A stretch of DNA of 64,000 bases, from assembly GCF_900103175.1 (NCBI RefSeq), contig NZ_FNLF01000002.1, positions 1,426,001-1,490,000 of the forward strand, given 5' to 3'. This stretch comes from Tsukamurella pulmonis. Lineage in GTDB: Bacteria; Actinomycetota; Actinomycetes; Mycobacteriales; Mycobacteriaceae. The position numbers and the translations under genes were made by a program. A model generated the notes under the pieces. It made no database searches and was not told the origin of the DNA. It saw nothing but the letters and a program-made list of their open reading frames with translations. Positions within the stretch are counted from its first letter, which is position 1. The number at the start of each line of letters is the position of its first letter. This document shows, piece after piece, positions 45,037 to 56,647 of this stretch.

Positions 45037-46173
45037 ATGCGTTTCGTACACACGGCGGACTGGCAGTCCGGGATGACGCGGCACTTCCTCGACGCGGATG
45101 CGCAGGCCCGCTTCACCGATGCCCGGCTCGATGCGATCTCGCGCCTCGGCGCCGTCGCGGCCGAGCAGGAGGCCGAGTTCGTCGTCGTCTGCGGCGACGT
45201 CTTCGAGGACAACCGCCTCGCGCCCGCCGTGATCGCCCGCAGCCTCGACCGGATCGCGGCGATCGGGTGCCCCGTGTACCTGCTGCCCGGCAACCACGAT
45301 CCGCTCGACGCCGCCTCGATCTACACCTCCGAGGTCTTCGCCCGGCACCGCCCGGCCAACGTGATCGTGCTCGATGCGCCGGGCGTGCACGAGGTGCGCC
45401 CGGGCGTCGAGCTGCTGGCCGCGCCGTGGTTCTCCAAGCACCCCACCGGGGACCCGCTCACCGAGGCCGTCGCCGCGGCCGCACCGCCCGCCGCCGGCGT
45501 GATCCGCATCGCCGTCGGCCACGGCGGCACGCTGCCGGTCGGCGCGCAGGATCAGCGCCTGATCGACGTGGCCGCGCTGTCGGCGCGGATCGCCGCGGGC
45601 GAACTGCACTACGTCGCGCTGGGCGATCGCCATTCGGTCACCGAGGTCGCCCCGGGGATCTGGTACTCCGGTGCCCCCGAGGTCACCAACTTCGATCACA
45701 AGGAGACGGGCTCGGGCTCGGTGCTCGTCGTCGAGATCCCCGAGCAGGGCCCCGCGCGAGTGACGCCGGCGCGCGTCGGGAGTTGGCGCTTCGCCTCGCG
45801 CGAGTTCACCCTCACCGCCGAGCGGGATGTGGACGCCGCCGTCGCCGCGCTCTCCGCCCTGCCGGACAAGGACCGCACCGTGGTCAAGGCGGGGTTCACC
45901 GGCACCGTCGGTCTGGCGGCCAAGGCCCGCCTGGATGCGGAGCTCGAGGCGCTGCGGGCGCGGTTCGCCGCGCTCGAGCTGTGGGAGCGCAAGACCGATC
46001 TCGCGGTGCTGCCGGGCGAGGAGGAACTCGAATCGCTCGAGCTCACCGGGCCCGCCGCGGACGCGGCGCAGGAGTTGCTCGGCGTCGCGCGCAGCGGCGG
46101 CGAGCGCGCGGCCGATGCCTCGGGCGCCCTGGCGCTGCTCTACCGGCTCACCCGCCAGGAGGTGGGCGCATGA
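45037..46173 (+). CDS. Mre11/SbcD-like DNA exonuclease
   Basis: 378 residues. Calcineurin-like nuclease motifs: HTADWQSG (6-13), VVCGDVFEDN, LLPGNHDPLDA, AVGHGG and ALGDRHS, in the order of SbcD/Mre11. The HGH-type motif near the end (GDRH) is a variant. With the following Rad50-like ATPase it should form a nuclease that processes DNA ends or hairpins. ATG 45037 sits behind GAGGGGG; the GTG three codons earlier is less well placed. Corresponds to the Rv1277-Rv1278 type pair rather than classic SbcDC. Confidence 0.85.
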   Translation: MRFVHTADWQSGMTRHFLDADAQARFTDARLDAISRLGAVAAEQEAEFVVVCGDVFEDNRLAPAVIARSLDRIAAIGCPVYLLPGNHDPLDAASIYTSEVFARHRPANVIVLDAPGVHEVRPGVELLAAPWFSKHPTGDPLTEAVAAAAPPAAGVIRIAVGHGGTLPVGAQDQRLIDVAALSARIAAGELHYVALGDRHSVTEVAPGIWYSGAPEVTNFDHKETGSGSVLVVEIPEQGPARVTPARVGSWRFASREFTLTAERDVDAAVAALSALPDKDRTVVKAGFTGTVGLAAKARLDAELEALRARFAALELWERKTDLAVLPGEEELESLELTGPAADAAQELLGVARSGGERAADASGALALLYRLTRQEVGA

Positions 46174-48803
46174 GGCTGCATCGCCTGGCGGTCAAGGACT
46201 TCCGTGGAGTCGAGGCGCGCGAGATCGCCTTCGCCGATACCGGCGTCACGCTGCTGCACGGCCCGAACGAGGCGGGCAAGTCCTCGATGGTGGAGGCGCT
46301 GCAGCTCCTCCTCGAGGTGAAGGCCACCTCGAAGTCGCAGCGGGTGGAGGCCGTGTGTCCCGCGCACCGCGACGCCGGCCCGTGGGTCGAGGCGGAGCTC
46401 ACCGTGGGGCCGTACCGCTTCGTCTACGCCAAGCAGTACCACCGCCGTCCGGGCACCGTGCTGACGGTGCTCGAGCCCACACCGCTGCAGCTCACCGGCG
46501 GCAGCGCGGAATCGTGGGTCGCCGAGCAGATGCGGGCCCACGTGGACGGGGATCTGCTGGCCGCGCTCACCGTGCTGCAGGGCCCCGGCCCCGGGCAGCC
46601 CTCGCTGCGCGACAGCGCCGCCTTCGCCAAGGCACTCGACGCGGCATCGGGCGGTGCGGGGGAGGACGAGCCCGGCGCGGAGCGGCTCGCCGAGGCGGTC
46701 GCCGCGGAGCGCGCCCGCTACTTCACGCCCACCGGGCGGCCCACCAACGAGCTGTCCGCCGCGCGCTCGCGCGAGGCCGCTGCGCGCGCCGCGCTGGAGG
46801 CGGCCGAAGCGGCGCTGCGCGAGGTCGATCAGGTCGCCGAGCAGCACGAGGTCGCCTCCGCGCGGCTGGCCGCCCTCGTCGATCGGCGGTCCGCCGCCGC
46901 GGCCGCGCTCGAGGAGCTCAGCGCCGATCGGGAGCGGATCTCCGCGCTGCAGTCGCGGCTCGCGCAGTCCCGTGCCGCGGTCGAATCCGCCTCGCTGCGG
47001 GAGCAGCACGCGGGCGAGGCGGCCAACCGCCGGCGCCGCCTGGTCGAGCAGCAGGCGCTCGCCGTCGAGCGCGCAGCCCAGGTACGGGTCGCCCGGGATC
47101 GGGCGCTCGCCGACCGCGAGGTGCTCGCCGCCGAGGCGTCGTGGCTCGAGACCACCGTGCACGAGCTCTCCGCGGTCTCGGCGGACCGGCGCGAACGCAA
47201 GTCGCAGGCGCAGTACGCCGTGGACTACGCCCGCGAGTCGGTGGGCCACCAGCGCCTGATCAAGCGCATCGAGCAGGCGCAGCTGCTCGGCAAGGACGTG
47301 GAGGACGCCCGGAACCGGTTGGCCGGCAACCCGATCGACCGGCGCGCCCTGCAGGGCATCGCGGTGGCCGAGCAGCGGTACGAGAAGGCGCAGGCCCGCT
47401 TCTCCGCGCTCGCCGCCACCCTCAAGCTCGAACGCCTGGGCTTCTCCGACGTGCTCGTCGACGGCAGCAACATCGGTGAGGAGCCGGTGGAGGTCGTCGC
47501 GGGCAACGGCATGGTGATCGAGGTACCGGGAGCGGTCCGGATCGAGGTCATGCAGCGCGGGGAGAGCGCCGACGCGGCCGCCGAGGTCAGGGCGGCGCAT
47601 ACCGCCCTGCTCGCCGCCTGCCGCGACGCCGGTGCCGCCGATGCGGAGCAGGCCCGCGAACTGCACGAGCAGCGTGAGGCGATCGAGATCGAAATGCAGG
47701 AGGCGCGGATCGCGTTGGCGCACGCCCTCGGCGAGAACACCCTCGCGGAGCTGCGCGAGCTCGCGGAGGAGGCCGCGGAGCGGATCGTCGCGCTGGAGGC
47801 GGCCGTCGATCCGGAGCTGCTCGCCGTCGATCCCGAGCGGGCGAAGGCGAACCTGATGGACGCCACGCAGGCGGAGGTCGCCTCACGCACGGAGGAGAAG
47901 CAGACCCGCGAGCAGCTGGGGCAGAAACAGCAGGAGCTGCACCGCGCCAGCACTGATGCCCAGGTCGCCGCGGATCGGCTGCAGCACTTCGACAACCGGG
48001 CGTCCGAGCTCTCCGTGGAGCTCGAGCGGGCCCGCGCCGAGTCCGAGGACGAGGCGCTGGGCAGCGCCGCCGATGCCGCGGCCGTCGCCCGCGAGCAGGC
48101 CGCGGCCGACCTGGCCGAGCACGAGCGCGCCGCGCAGGAGGCGGACGTCGCGGGCTTCACGGCCCGGTTCGCCGCTGCGCGCGCGCACGCCGAGCAGGCC
48201 CGCGCAGCGGAGGCCACTGCGCGGGAGGAACTCGCCGGGGTGGCCGGGCAGCTGCAGCTCATCCAGGCCGACGGCCGCCGCGACCGGCTCGATGCCGCGG
48301 AGGCCGAACACGTGCACGCCGCGCGGGCACTCACCTCCGTGGAGGAGCGCGCCCGCGCGGCGGCGCTGCTGCACGAGACGCTCACCGCGCACCGCGACGC
48401 CCGCCGTGCCCGCGTGCAGGCGCCGTACCAGCGCGCGCTGGAAGAGCTGGGCCGCAACGTCTTCGGTGATCCGCTCACCATCACCGTCGGTGACGACCTG
48501 ACGATCGCCTCGCGCACCGTCGACGGGGTCACGGTGCCCTTCGACTCGCTCTCCGGCGGCGCGCAGGAACAGCTGGGCGTGCTCAGCCGGCTGGCCTGCG
48601 CCCGCCTGGTCGACGGTGCCGACGGCGCGCCCGTCATCTTCGACGACGCCCTCGGCCACAGCGATCCCACGCGCCTCGGCGCGATGGCGGACGCGCTGGT
48701 CGAGGCCGGCCGCGGCGCGCAGGTGATCGTTTTCAGCTGCGTGCCCGGCCGCTTCGACGCGCTGCGCGGTCGCGACGGCGTCACCGAGGTCGCGCTGGGT
48801 TAG
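46170..48803 (+). CDS. Rad50/SbcC-like SMC-type ATPase
   Basis: 877 residues. Walker A GPNEAGKSS lies near 30-38. A long central region (about 190-780) is Ala/Glu/Arg-rich coiled coil broken once near 420. The ABC signature LSGGAQEQLG lies near 791 and Walker B PVIFDDALG near 821. No central CxxC zinc hook is obvious, unlike Rad50. ATG overlaps the nuclease stop (ATGA). Forms a DNA-end-processing complex with the upstream protein by inference. Confidence 0.85.
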   Translation: MRLHRLAVKDFRGVEAREIAFADTGVTLLHGPNEAGKSSMVEALQLLLEVKATSKSQRVEAVCPAHRDAGPWVEAELTVGPYRFVYAKQYHRRPGTVLTVLEPTPLQLTGGSAESWVAEQMRAHVDGDLLAALTVLQGPGPGQPSLRDSAAFAKALDAASGGAGEDEPGAERLAEAVAAERARYFTPTGRPTNELSAARSREAAARAALEAAEAALREVDQVAEQHEVASARLAALVDRRSAAAAALEELSADRERISALQSRLAQSRAAVESASLREQHAGEAANRRRRLVEQQALAVERAAQVRVARDRALADREVLAAEASWLETTVHELSAVSADRRERKSQAQYAVDYARESVGHQRLIKRIEQAQLLGKDVEDARNRLAGNPIDRRALQGIAVAEQRYEKAQARFSALAATLKLERLGFSDVLVDGSNIGEEPVEVVAGNGMVIEVPGAVRIEVMQRGESADAAAEVRAAHTALLAACRDAGAADAEQARELHEQREAIEIEMQEARIALAHALGENTLAELRELAEEAAERIVALEAAVDPELLAVDPERAKANLMDATQAEVASRTEEKQTREQLGQKQQELHRASTDAQVAADRLQHFDNRASELSVELERARAESEDEALGSAADAAAVAREQAAADLAEHERAAQEADVAGFTARFAAARAHAEQARAAEATAREELAGVAGQLQLIQADGRRDRLDAAEAEHVHAARALTSVEERARAAALLHETLTAHRDARRARVQAPYQRALEELGRNVFGDPLTITVGDDLTIASRTVDGVTVPFDSLSGGAQEQLGVLSRLACARLVDGADGAPVIFDDALGHSDPTRLGAMADALVEAGRGAQVIVFSCVPGRFDALRGRDGVTEVALG

Positions 48804-48893
48804 CCCGGTCGCGGGTCCGCCGAGCCGTCGTCCCGGGCCCGGCTGTTCGCGGTTGCCCCGCCCGCGGGGGCCGCACTGTGCGAGGCTGACCAC

Positions 48894-49136
48894 GTGGTAA
48901 TCGTCCTCATGGTGGTCGTCGTCCTGTTCGTCGTGGCCGTGGTGGCCGCTGCGGTCGCCGGCGCGGTGGTACTGATCGTCCGGGCCACGACGAACCGGAA
49001 GCAGGCACCGCCGCCCGTCGCCCCGGGGCCGTACGGGCAGCCGGGGCCGGGCCTACCCGTGCAGCAGCCCTACCCGCTGCAGGGGCGGGACCTACCCCTG
49101 CAGCAGCCGCCTGACCAGCAGCCGCCCCACCAGTAG
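48894..49136 (+). CDS. small single-pass membrane protein with Pro/Gln tail
   Basis: 80 residues. A Val-rich membrane helix (residues 2-29) is followed by a short basic turn and a Pro/Gln tail with LPVQQPYPLQ and LPLQQPPDQQ, an internal near-repeat. No function known. GTG 48894 lies in a CACGTGG context without a good ribosome site, so the start is uncertain. Convergent with the acyl-CoA ligase gene. Confidence 0.5.
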   Translation: MVIVLMVVVVLFVVAVVAAAVAGAVVLIVRATTNRKQAPPPVAPGPYGQPGPGLPVQQPYPLQGRDLPLQQPPDQQPPHQ

Positions 49137-49173
49137 CACCCGCTCGACCGCCGGTAGGCGCCGTTGGCGCCGG

Positions 49174-50697
49174 TCAGACCTGTTCGCGCAGCTTGAACTT
49201 GAGCACCTTGCCCGCGGGGTTGCGGGGCAGGGCGTCCACCAGGTGCAGCGCCAGCGGGAGCTTGTACGGGGCGAGGGAGTCCTTCGCGAAGTCCCGGACC
49301 TCCTCCAGCGTGAGCGACGACTCGGGCTTGAGCGCGACGATCGCGGTCACGGCCTCGCCCCACTTCTCGTGCGGCGTACCGATGATCGCCACCTCCGCGA
49401 TCGACGGGTGCCGGTAGAGCACCGACTCGACCTCGGCGGGGTAGACGTTCTCTCCGCCCGAGATCACCATGTCCTTGACCCGGTCGACGACGGTGACGTA
49501 GCCGTCGGCGTCCTGCTCGCCCACATCGCCGGTGTGGAACCAGCCGTCGGCATCGATGGCTGCGCCGGTGGCGTCCGCGTTGCGCCAGTAGCCGGGCGTC
49601 ACCTGCGGTCCGCGTACGCACACCTCGCCGCGCTCCCCGGTCGGGACGGGCGCACCGTCGGGCCCGAGCAGCGCGACCTCCGAGAGCGGCAGGACGCGGT
49701 GGCCCGCGGCGCCGATCTTGCGGGCGGTGTCGTAGACGTCCATGACCAGTGCGAGCGGTGCCGTCTCGGTGAGCCCGTAGCCCTGGCAGAAGGGGATGCT
49801 GCGGCCGTTGTAGAGGGCGATGAGCGGCTCGGGCACCGGTGCGCCGCCGCAGGTGAACTGGCGGACGCTGGAGAGGTCGGCGGTCTCGAAGGCCGGCACC
49901 TGGCTCATGAACAGGAACATGGCGGGCACGCCGAACATCGTGGTGACGCGGTGCTTCTCGATGAGCTGCAGCGCGGCGGTGGGATCGAAGGCGGGCAGGA
50001 TCACCAACTGTCCGCCCTTCTGCAGGGTGATCAGGGTGGTCACGTTGAGGCCGCCGATGTGGAAGAGCGGCGCCGCGACGAGGCTGATATCGGTGGACAT
50101 GGTGTCGAGGCTCAGCAGCGCGTTCATGTTGTTCCAGAACATGTTTCCGTGCGTGAGCATCGCCCCCTTGGGACGGCCGGTGGTGCCGGAGGTGTACATG
50201 ATCAGTGCGAGATCGTCCTCGGCGGGCGACTGCGGCTCCGCGATCGGTGAGCGCGCCGCGAGGAGGGCGTCGAGCTGCTCCCAGCCGTCCACCGACTCGA
50301 GGGAGATGGCCCGCGCGATGCCCGACGAGGCCCGCACCGGCTCCACGACGGCGGCGCGGTCGGCGTCGGCGACGAGGGTGTGCACTCCCGCGTCGGTGAG
50401 GATGTACTCCAACTCTGCGGAGGTCAGGCGGAAGTTCAGCGGCACGAAGACGGCGCCTGCGCGCGAGGCGGCGAACATCGTGGTGAGGAAGTCGGGGTGG
50501 TTGAAGCCGACGTAGCCGACGCGGTCCCCGGTGCCGATGCCCCCGGCCACCAGCTCGGCGGCCAGCCGGTCGACGCGGTCGGCGAACTCCCGGTAGCTCC
50601 ACGTCGCCTCGCCGTACGTGATCGCGGGGCGGTCCCCGCTGACGGCGGCGCGGCGCGCGATCCAGGATCCGAGGTCGACGGCGGGACGAGCGGGCAT
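49174..50697 (-). CDS. acyl-CoA synthetase (FadD-like, AMP-forming)
   Basis: 507 residues of the ANL superfamily. The P-loop YTSGTTGRPKGAML lies near 168-181, the adenine motif GYGLTETAP follows, then WFHTGDVGEQDADGYVTVVDR, and the catalytic Lys in PRNPAGKVLKFKL at the C-terminus. It activates a fatty or aromatic acid to its CoA ester; substrate not readable. ATG 50697 has AGGAG 7 bases upstream. Confidence 0.92.
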   Translation of the reverse strand: MPARPAVDLGSWIARRAAVSGDRPAITYGEATWSYREFADRVDRLAAELVAGGIGTGDRVGYVGFNHPDFLTTMFAASRAGAVFVPLNFRLTSAELEYILTDAGVHTLVADADRAAVVEPVRASSGIARAISLESVDGWEQLDALLAARSPIAEPQSPAEDDLALIMYTSGTTGRPKGAMLTHGNMFWNNMNALLSLDTMSTDISLVAAPLFHIGGLNVTTLITLQKGGQLVILPAFDPTAALQLIEKHRVTTMFGVPAMFLFMSQVPAFETADLSSVRQFTCGGAPVPEPLIALYNGRSIPFCQGYGLTETAPLALVMDVYDTARKIGAAGHRVLPLSEVALLGPDGAPVPTGERGEVCVRGPQVTPGYWRNADATGAAIDADGWFHTGDVGEQDADGYVTVVDRVKDMVISGGENVYPAEVESVLYRHPSIAEVAIIGTPHEKWGEAVTAIVALKPESSLTLEEVRDFAKDSLAPYKLPLALHLVDALPRNPAGKVLKFKLREQV

Positions 50698-50898
50698 GGT
50701 GTCTCCTTGCGGGGCGGTGCGAGCGGTGTGCGTGCATCTTTGCCGCCGCCGAGCCGTGCGCGCGGGCGATTCGCCGGATTCTCAGGTCCCGCGGGCGCCG
50801 CGTTCCGCCGGCACAACGTGAAGGGCGGCGGTCCGCGTTCGCGCACTCCGCGGCAGTCCGCTGTGTGTGCATCGCGGGCGGCGCGTCCGGCCGCGGCG

Positions 50899-52047
50899 CT
50901 ACCGCAGCCGCAGTGCGGCGATCGCGACGACGAGGAGCACCGCCGTCAGGCCCGCCAGGCCCGCGGTGAGGCCGGCCGCCGCGGCGATGGCTCCCACCAG
51001 GAGTGGGCCGCCCGCGTCGCCCAGCTCGCGGCCGATCTCCGCCGTGCCCATGGTCTGGCCCAGCCGTTCCTTGGGCGAGTTCTGCGCGAGGTGCGCGAAG
51101 CCGAGCGGGGTCACCAGGCCGACGCCCGTGCCGATGAGGACCGCCGCGACGACGATCCCCGTCGGCCCGGGGACAGCGACGGCGACCAGCCCTAGTGCGG
51201 CGAGCGCCAGGCCGGAGGCGAGCCCCGCACCGTCGGAGAGCTTGCCGGCGTCGCGCGCGCGGCCCGCCCCGGGCTGCACGAGCGTCGCGGTGAGCGCGAG
51301 CACGGAGACGACCGCGCCGGTGAGCAGCGGGCCCATCCCGTGTGCGGCGCCGGCGACGGGGAGGAAGCCCACGCCCACGGCGAGCACGCCGGTCGAGGCG
51401 GCCAGGGCCGAGGTGGGGAGCAGGAACGAGCGGGAGCCGAGCCGTCGGGCCAGGTCCACGACGGTCTGCCGCTGCCGGGGCAGGGCATCGAGCGCAGGCA
51501 CGGCGGTGACCGCCCACGCCGCGACCACCGCGGCGACGCCGGCGAGCACGCCGAACAACAGGGTGTATCCGCCGGCCCAGATCAGGGCACCGCCGAGTAC
51601 CGGGCCCAGCGTGTAGCCCAGCCCCTTCCACGCGCCGTAGCCGCCGAAGGCGCGGCCCTGCGCGGTGTCCGGGGTGAGCCGGGAGACCATGGCGCTCGCG
51701 GCGGGGGAGAAGGCCGCCGCGGCGGCGCCCTGCGCGAAGCGGGCCACCGCGAGGAGTCCGGGGTTGCCGGCCAGGACGAACGCCGCCGAGGCGATCGCGA
51801 AGGCGACGAGCCCGCCGAGCAGCACGGGGCGCGGACCGATCCGGTCCGCGAGCGTGCCGAAGATCGGTTTGAGGAGCACCTCGGCACCGTCGTAGAGGGC
51901 CAGCAGAATGCCGAGGGTCAGCAGCTGGGATCCCGCCGAACCGGTGAGGCCGCCGAGGCCGGCCGCGATGCTGTGCGCGCCGAACGCGGTGACGAACCCG
52001 GCGGCGTAGAGGGGGTACAGGGCGCGGCTGTGCGTCGGCGCGGTCAC
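50899..52047 (-). CDS. MFS transporter
   Basis: 382 residues, 12 predicted helices. Motif A after helix 2 is GTLADRIGPRPVLLGG, and motif C-like GYTLGPVLGGALI is present in helix 5, pointing to a drug/proton antiporter. Substrate unknown. GTG 52047 is preferred: TAGGTT lies exactly 7 bases before it. Divergent from ctpE, with 80 bases between the starts. Confidence 0.88.
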   Translation of the reverse strand: MTAPTHSRALYPLYAAGFVTAFGAHSIAAGLGGLTGSAGSQLLTLGILLALYDGAEVLLKPIFGTLADRIGPRPVLLGGLVAFAIASAAFVLAGNPGLLAVARFAQGAAAAAFSPAASAMVSRLTPDTAQGRAFGGYGAWKGLGYTLGPVLGGALIWAGGYTLLFGVLAGVAAVVAAWAVTAVPALDALPRQRQTVVDLARRLGSRSFLLPTSALAASTGVLAVGVGFLPVAGAAHGMGPLLTGAVVSVLALTATLVQPGAGRARDAGKLSDGAGLASGLALAALGLVAVAVPGPTGIVVAAVLIGTGVGLVTPLGFAHLAQNSPKERLGQTMGTAEIGRELGDAGGPLLVGAIAAAAGLTAGLAGLTAVLLVVAIAALRLR

Positions 52048-52127
52048 GTGGGGGAACCTAACAACAGGCCTCGGCGCGACGGTCACCGCGCGGCCCGAAA
52101 CCGGTGCACGTCATTACACTCGCGTGC

Positions 52128-54587
<2,460 letters not shown>

Positions 54588-54588
54588 G

Positions 54589-55005
54589 GTGTGGGACGTC
54601 TTCGACGTGTCGGTTTTCTCGCTTCCGGCCGCGGTGGTGCTGTGGGTCGCGTACGCGCTGGTGGCCGGGGCGGCGCCGGCGCGGGATCGGTTGCGGGAGG
54701 GGATCGGTTGGGCGGCGAGCCTGGCCACCGCGCTGGCCATGTTGTCGATCGTTCCGTTCGTCGCGGGGCTGTTCCTGTTCCTGCCCGCCCTCTGGGCGGC
54801 GGACGCGGGATCGCGGGGCGCGGAGGTGATCGCCTGGATCGAGGCGCTGGTGCTCACCGCAGCCGTCGTCTGGCTGGCGCAGAGGATCTACCGGCGGTTC
54901 CCCCGCACCAGGTTCCTGTCGCTCCTGGTTCTGCTCATCGGCCTCGCGACCGTGTGGTTCGGCCGGTACCTGGCCACCATCGACTGGCTGCCGCATCCCA
55001 GCTGA
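54589..55005 (+). CDS. four-helix membrane protein, hypothetical
   Basis: 138 residues with four predicted helices (about 8-28, 42-72, 80-100, 108-130). No family recognised. GTG 54589 lies one base past the ctpE stop region (GAGGTGTGG), so it is likely co-translated with ctpE. An accessory role for the pump is conceivable but unsupported. Its end is 3 bases from the convergent gene. Confidence 0.65.
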   Translation: MWDVFDVSVFSLPAAVVLWVAYALVAGAAPARDRLREGIGWAASLATALAMLSIVPFVAGLFLFLPALWAADAGSRGAEVIAWIEALVLTAAVVWLAQRIYRRFPRTRFLSLLVLLIGLATVWFGRYLATIDWLPHPS

Positions 55006-55008
55006 GAG

Positions 55009-55458
55009 TCAATCGGACAGCGGGGTCCCCCACCAGTGGACGTCGTTCCCGTCGGGGGAGAGGTGGTCCGCGACCGACCCGAGCGGCTCGCCGATGCAGA
55101 ACGCCGCGGAGTCCCGGCCGACCGTCACCGGATCGTCGGACGATCCGTAGAGCGGCGAGAGCGTGGCTTCCGCCGCGAAGCCCAGCGTGATGGGGTGGTC
55201 GCGCCATCGGTAGACGAGGTAGAACAGCTCGCCGCGTGTTCCGGCGTCGATCACGCCGACGCACCACTCCTCCGTGATCCGACCGTCGCGGAGAGCTCTG
55301 AGGCAGCCCAGTAGCGCCTGCTCCGCCGCAGTGCGCGGCGTTCCGTACTTCTCGATGAGGTCGACGTGGTGTCGGGTCGTTCGGCGATGTTCTCGCGAAT
55401 AGTCCACGCACGCAGTCGCGAAATCGAAGTAGTCCTCGGGAACGTTATCGGTAGTCAT
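55009..55458 (-). CDS. hypothetical protein
   Basis: 149 residues, not recognised. Soluble, with the N-terminus MTTDNVPEDYFDFATACVDY, a helical middle (YGTPRTAAEQALLGCLRAL) and Trp-rich strands (FYLVYRWRDHPITLGF, DVHWWGTPL). The acidic, single-domain shape is like many immunity or effector-partner proteins, but no motif supports that. It is 16 bases downstream of the GGDEF gene on the same strand. Base composition is slightly lower in GC than neighbours. Confidence 0.6.
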   Translation of the reverse strand: MTTDNVPEDYFDFATACVDYSREHRRTTRHHVDLIEKYGTPRTAAEQALLGCLRALRDGRITEEWCVGVIDAGTRGELFYLVYRWRDHPITLGFAAEATLSPLYGSSDDPVTVGRDSAAFCIGEPLGSVADHLSPDGNDVHWWGTPLSD

Positions 55459-55474
55459 GTTCGCGGGCTGATTC

Positions 55475-56578
55475 TCACTGCTCGACCGACGTGGTCCGGT
55501 GGCGGCCGGCGGTCTTGCTCGTCTTCAGGGCGCGATCGGCACGGTCGGTCAACTCGTCGAGGAGGGCAGTCATGGGCGCCGACCTGCGGCCCGGGGGGAG
55601 GCGGTGGAACCGGACGAGTCCGATACTCACCGACGCAGAACCGCCATCGGGAAGACGCACCGGCTCGCGGTGGACGGCGTCCCGCAGGAACGCCTCGTCG
55701 TGCTCGGGATCCGCGCTGATGACGGCGAACTCGTCGCCCCCGAGGCGGCCCACGACCGCGCCCGACGAGGTGCCGGCGTCGAGCAGGCGCGCGACGTTGC
55801 GGAGCACGCCGTCCCCGACGGTGTGGCCGAAGCGGTCATTGATCGTCTTGAACTGGTCGATGTCGAGCGCGGCGACCACCAGATCGCCGGTGGCGTCACG
55901 GAGGAGCCGGTCGCCCGCGAAGGCGAAGCCGCGGCGGTTGAGGATGTTCGTCAGCGGATCGAGCGACGACTCGACGAGGTGGTTGCGGATCAACCGTTGC
56001 GATTCGACCGTGTAGCGGCGCAGGAGCGCCACGACGGCGTTGGCGACGACGATCGCGACGAGCACCTCGTGGCCGACGGCCATCGGGCCCTGCCCGGCGT
56101 GCAGGAGTCGCGCGCCGAGAGCGAGGATCACCGCCGTCGAGAAGGCGATGTGCACGGCCATGACGCGCCCGTTCACGAAATGCGCCACGTACGCGCCGAT
56201 CACGGAGAACAGGCCGGTGCCGATCATCGCCGTCTGCAGATTCTGCATGCAGAGCACCACCCCGGCGAGGCTGAAGTCCGCGTACGCGACGAAGACGATG
56301 CTGCGTCTGGTACCGGAGTGCTCCGACCACCACGTTCTGCCGAGCGGAGTCCTGGCGACGATGACCGACACGGGCACGGCGCTGGCACAGATCAGTCCGA
56401 TCGCGATCTTCCGCCAGTGGCTATCGCCGGCACCGTCCGGGATCACCAGGGTGGCCGCGCCGAACGCTCCGAAGGCTACGGTCAGTGCAGCGATCGCGTA
56501 CCGCCATACCCTGTCCTTCATCGCGACGCGGCCAAGGAGTTCGCGCGGCAGCACCTCTCCGAGCGCCCCCTCGTGCAT
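55475..56578 (-). CDS. membrane GGDEF protein (probable diguanylate cyclase)
   Basis: About 367 residues from ATG 56578. Six to seven helices in the first 200 residues form an unclassified sensory membrane domain. A GGDEF domain follows: SLDPLTNILNRRGF, ALDIDQFKTINDRFGHTVGDGVL and the catalytic RLGGDEFAVI. The product would be c-di-GMP. The RxxD inhibitory site five residues before GGDEF is absent. No EAL or PilZ gene is nearby. Start uncertain; an earlier in-frame start (56623) and a later Met are possible. Confidence 0.85.
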   Translation of the reverse strand: MHEGALGEVLPRELLGRVAMKDRVWRYAIAALTVAFGAFGAATLVIPDGAGDSHWRKIAIGLICASAVPVSVIVARTPLGRTWWSEHSGTRRSIVFVAYADFSLAGVVLCMQNLQTAMIGTGLFSVIGAYVAHFVNGRVMAVHIAFSTAVILALGARLLHAGQGPMAVGHEVLVAIVVANAVVALLRRYTVESQRLIRNHLVESSLDPLTNILNRRGFAFAGDRLLRDATGDLVVAALDIDQFKTINDRFGHTVGDGVLRNVARLLDAGTSSGAVVGRLGGDEFAVISADPEHDEAFLRDAVHREPVRLPDGGSASVSIGLVRFHRLPPGRRSAPMTALLDELTDRADRALKTSKTAGRHRTTSVEQ

Positions 56579-56647
56579 GGGCCCATCATCGCACGAAATC
56601 GGTCGCCGTGTTTCAGATGGCAAATGCGGGCGTGGCCGCCTGATCGG

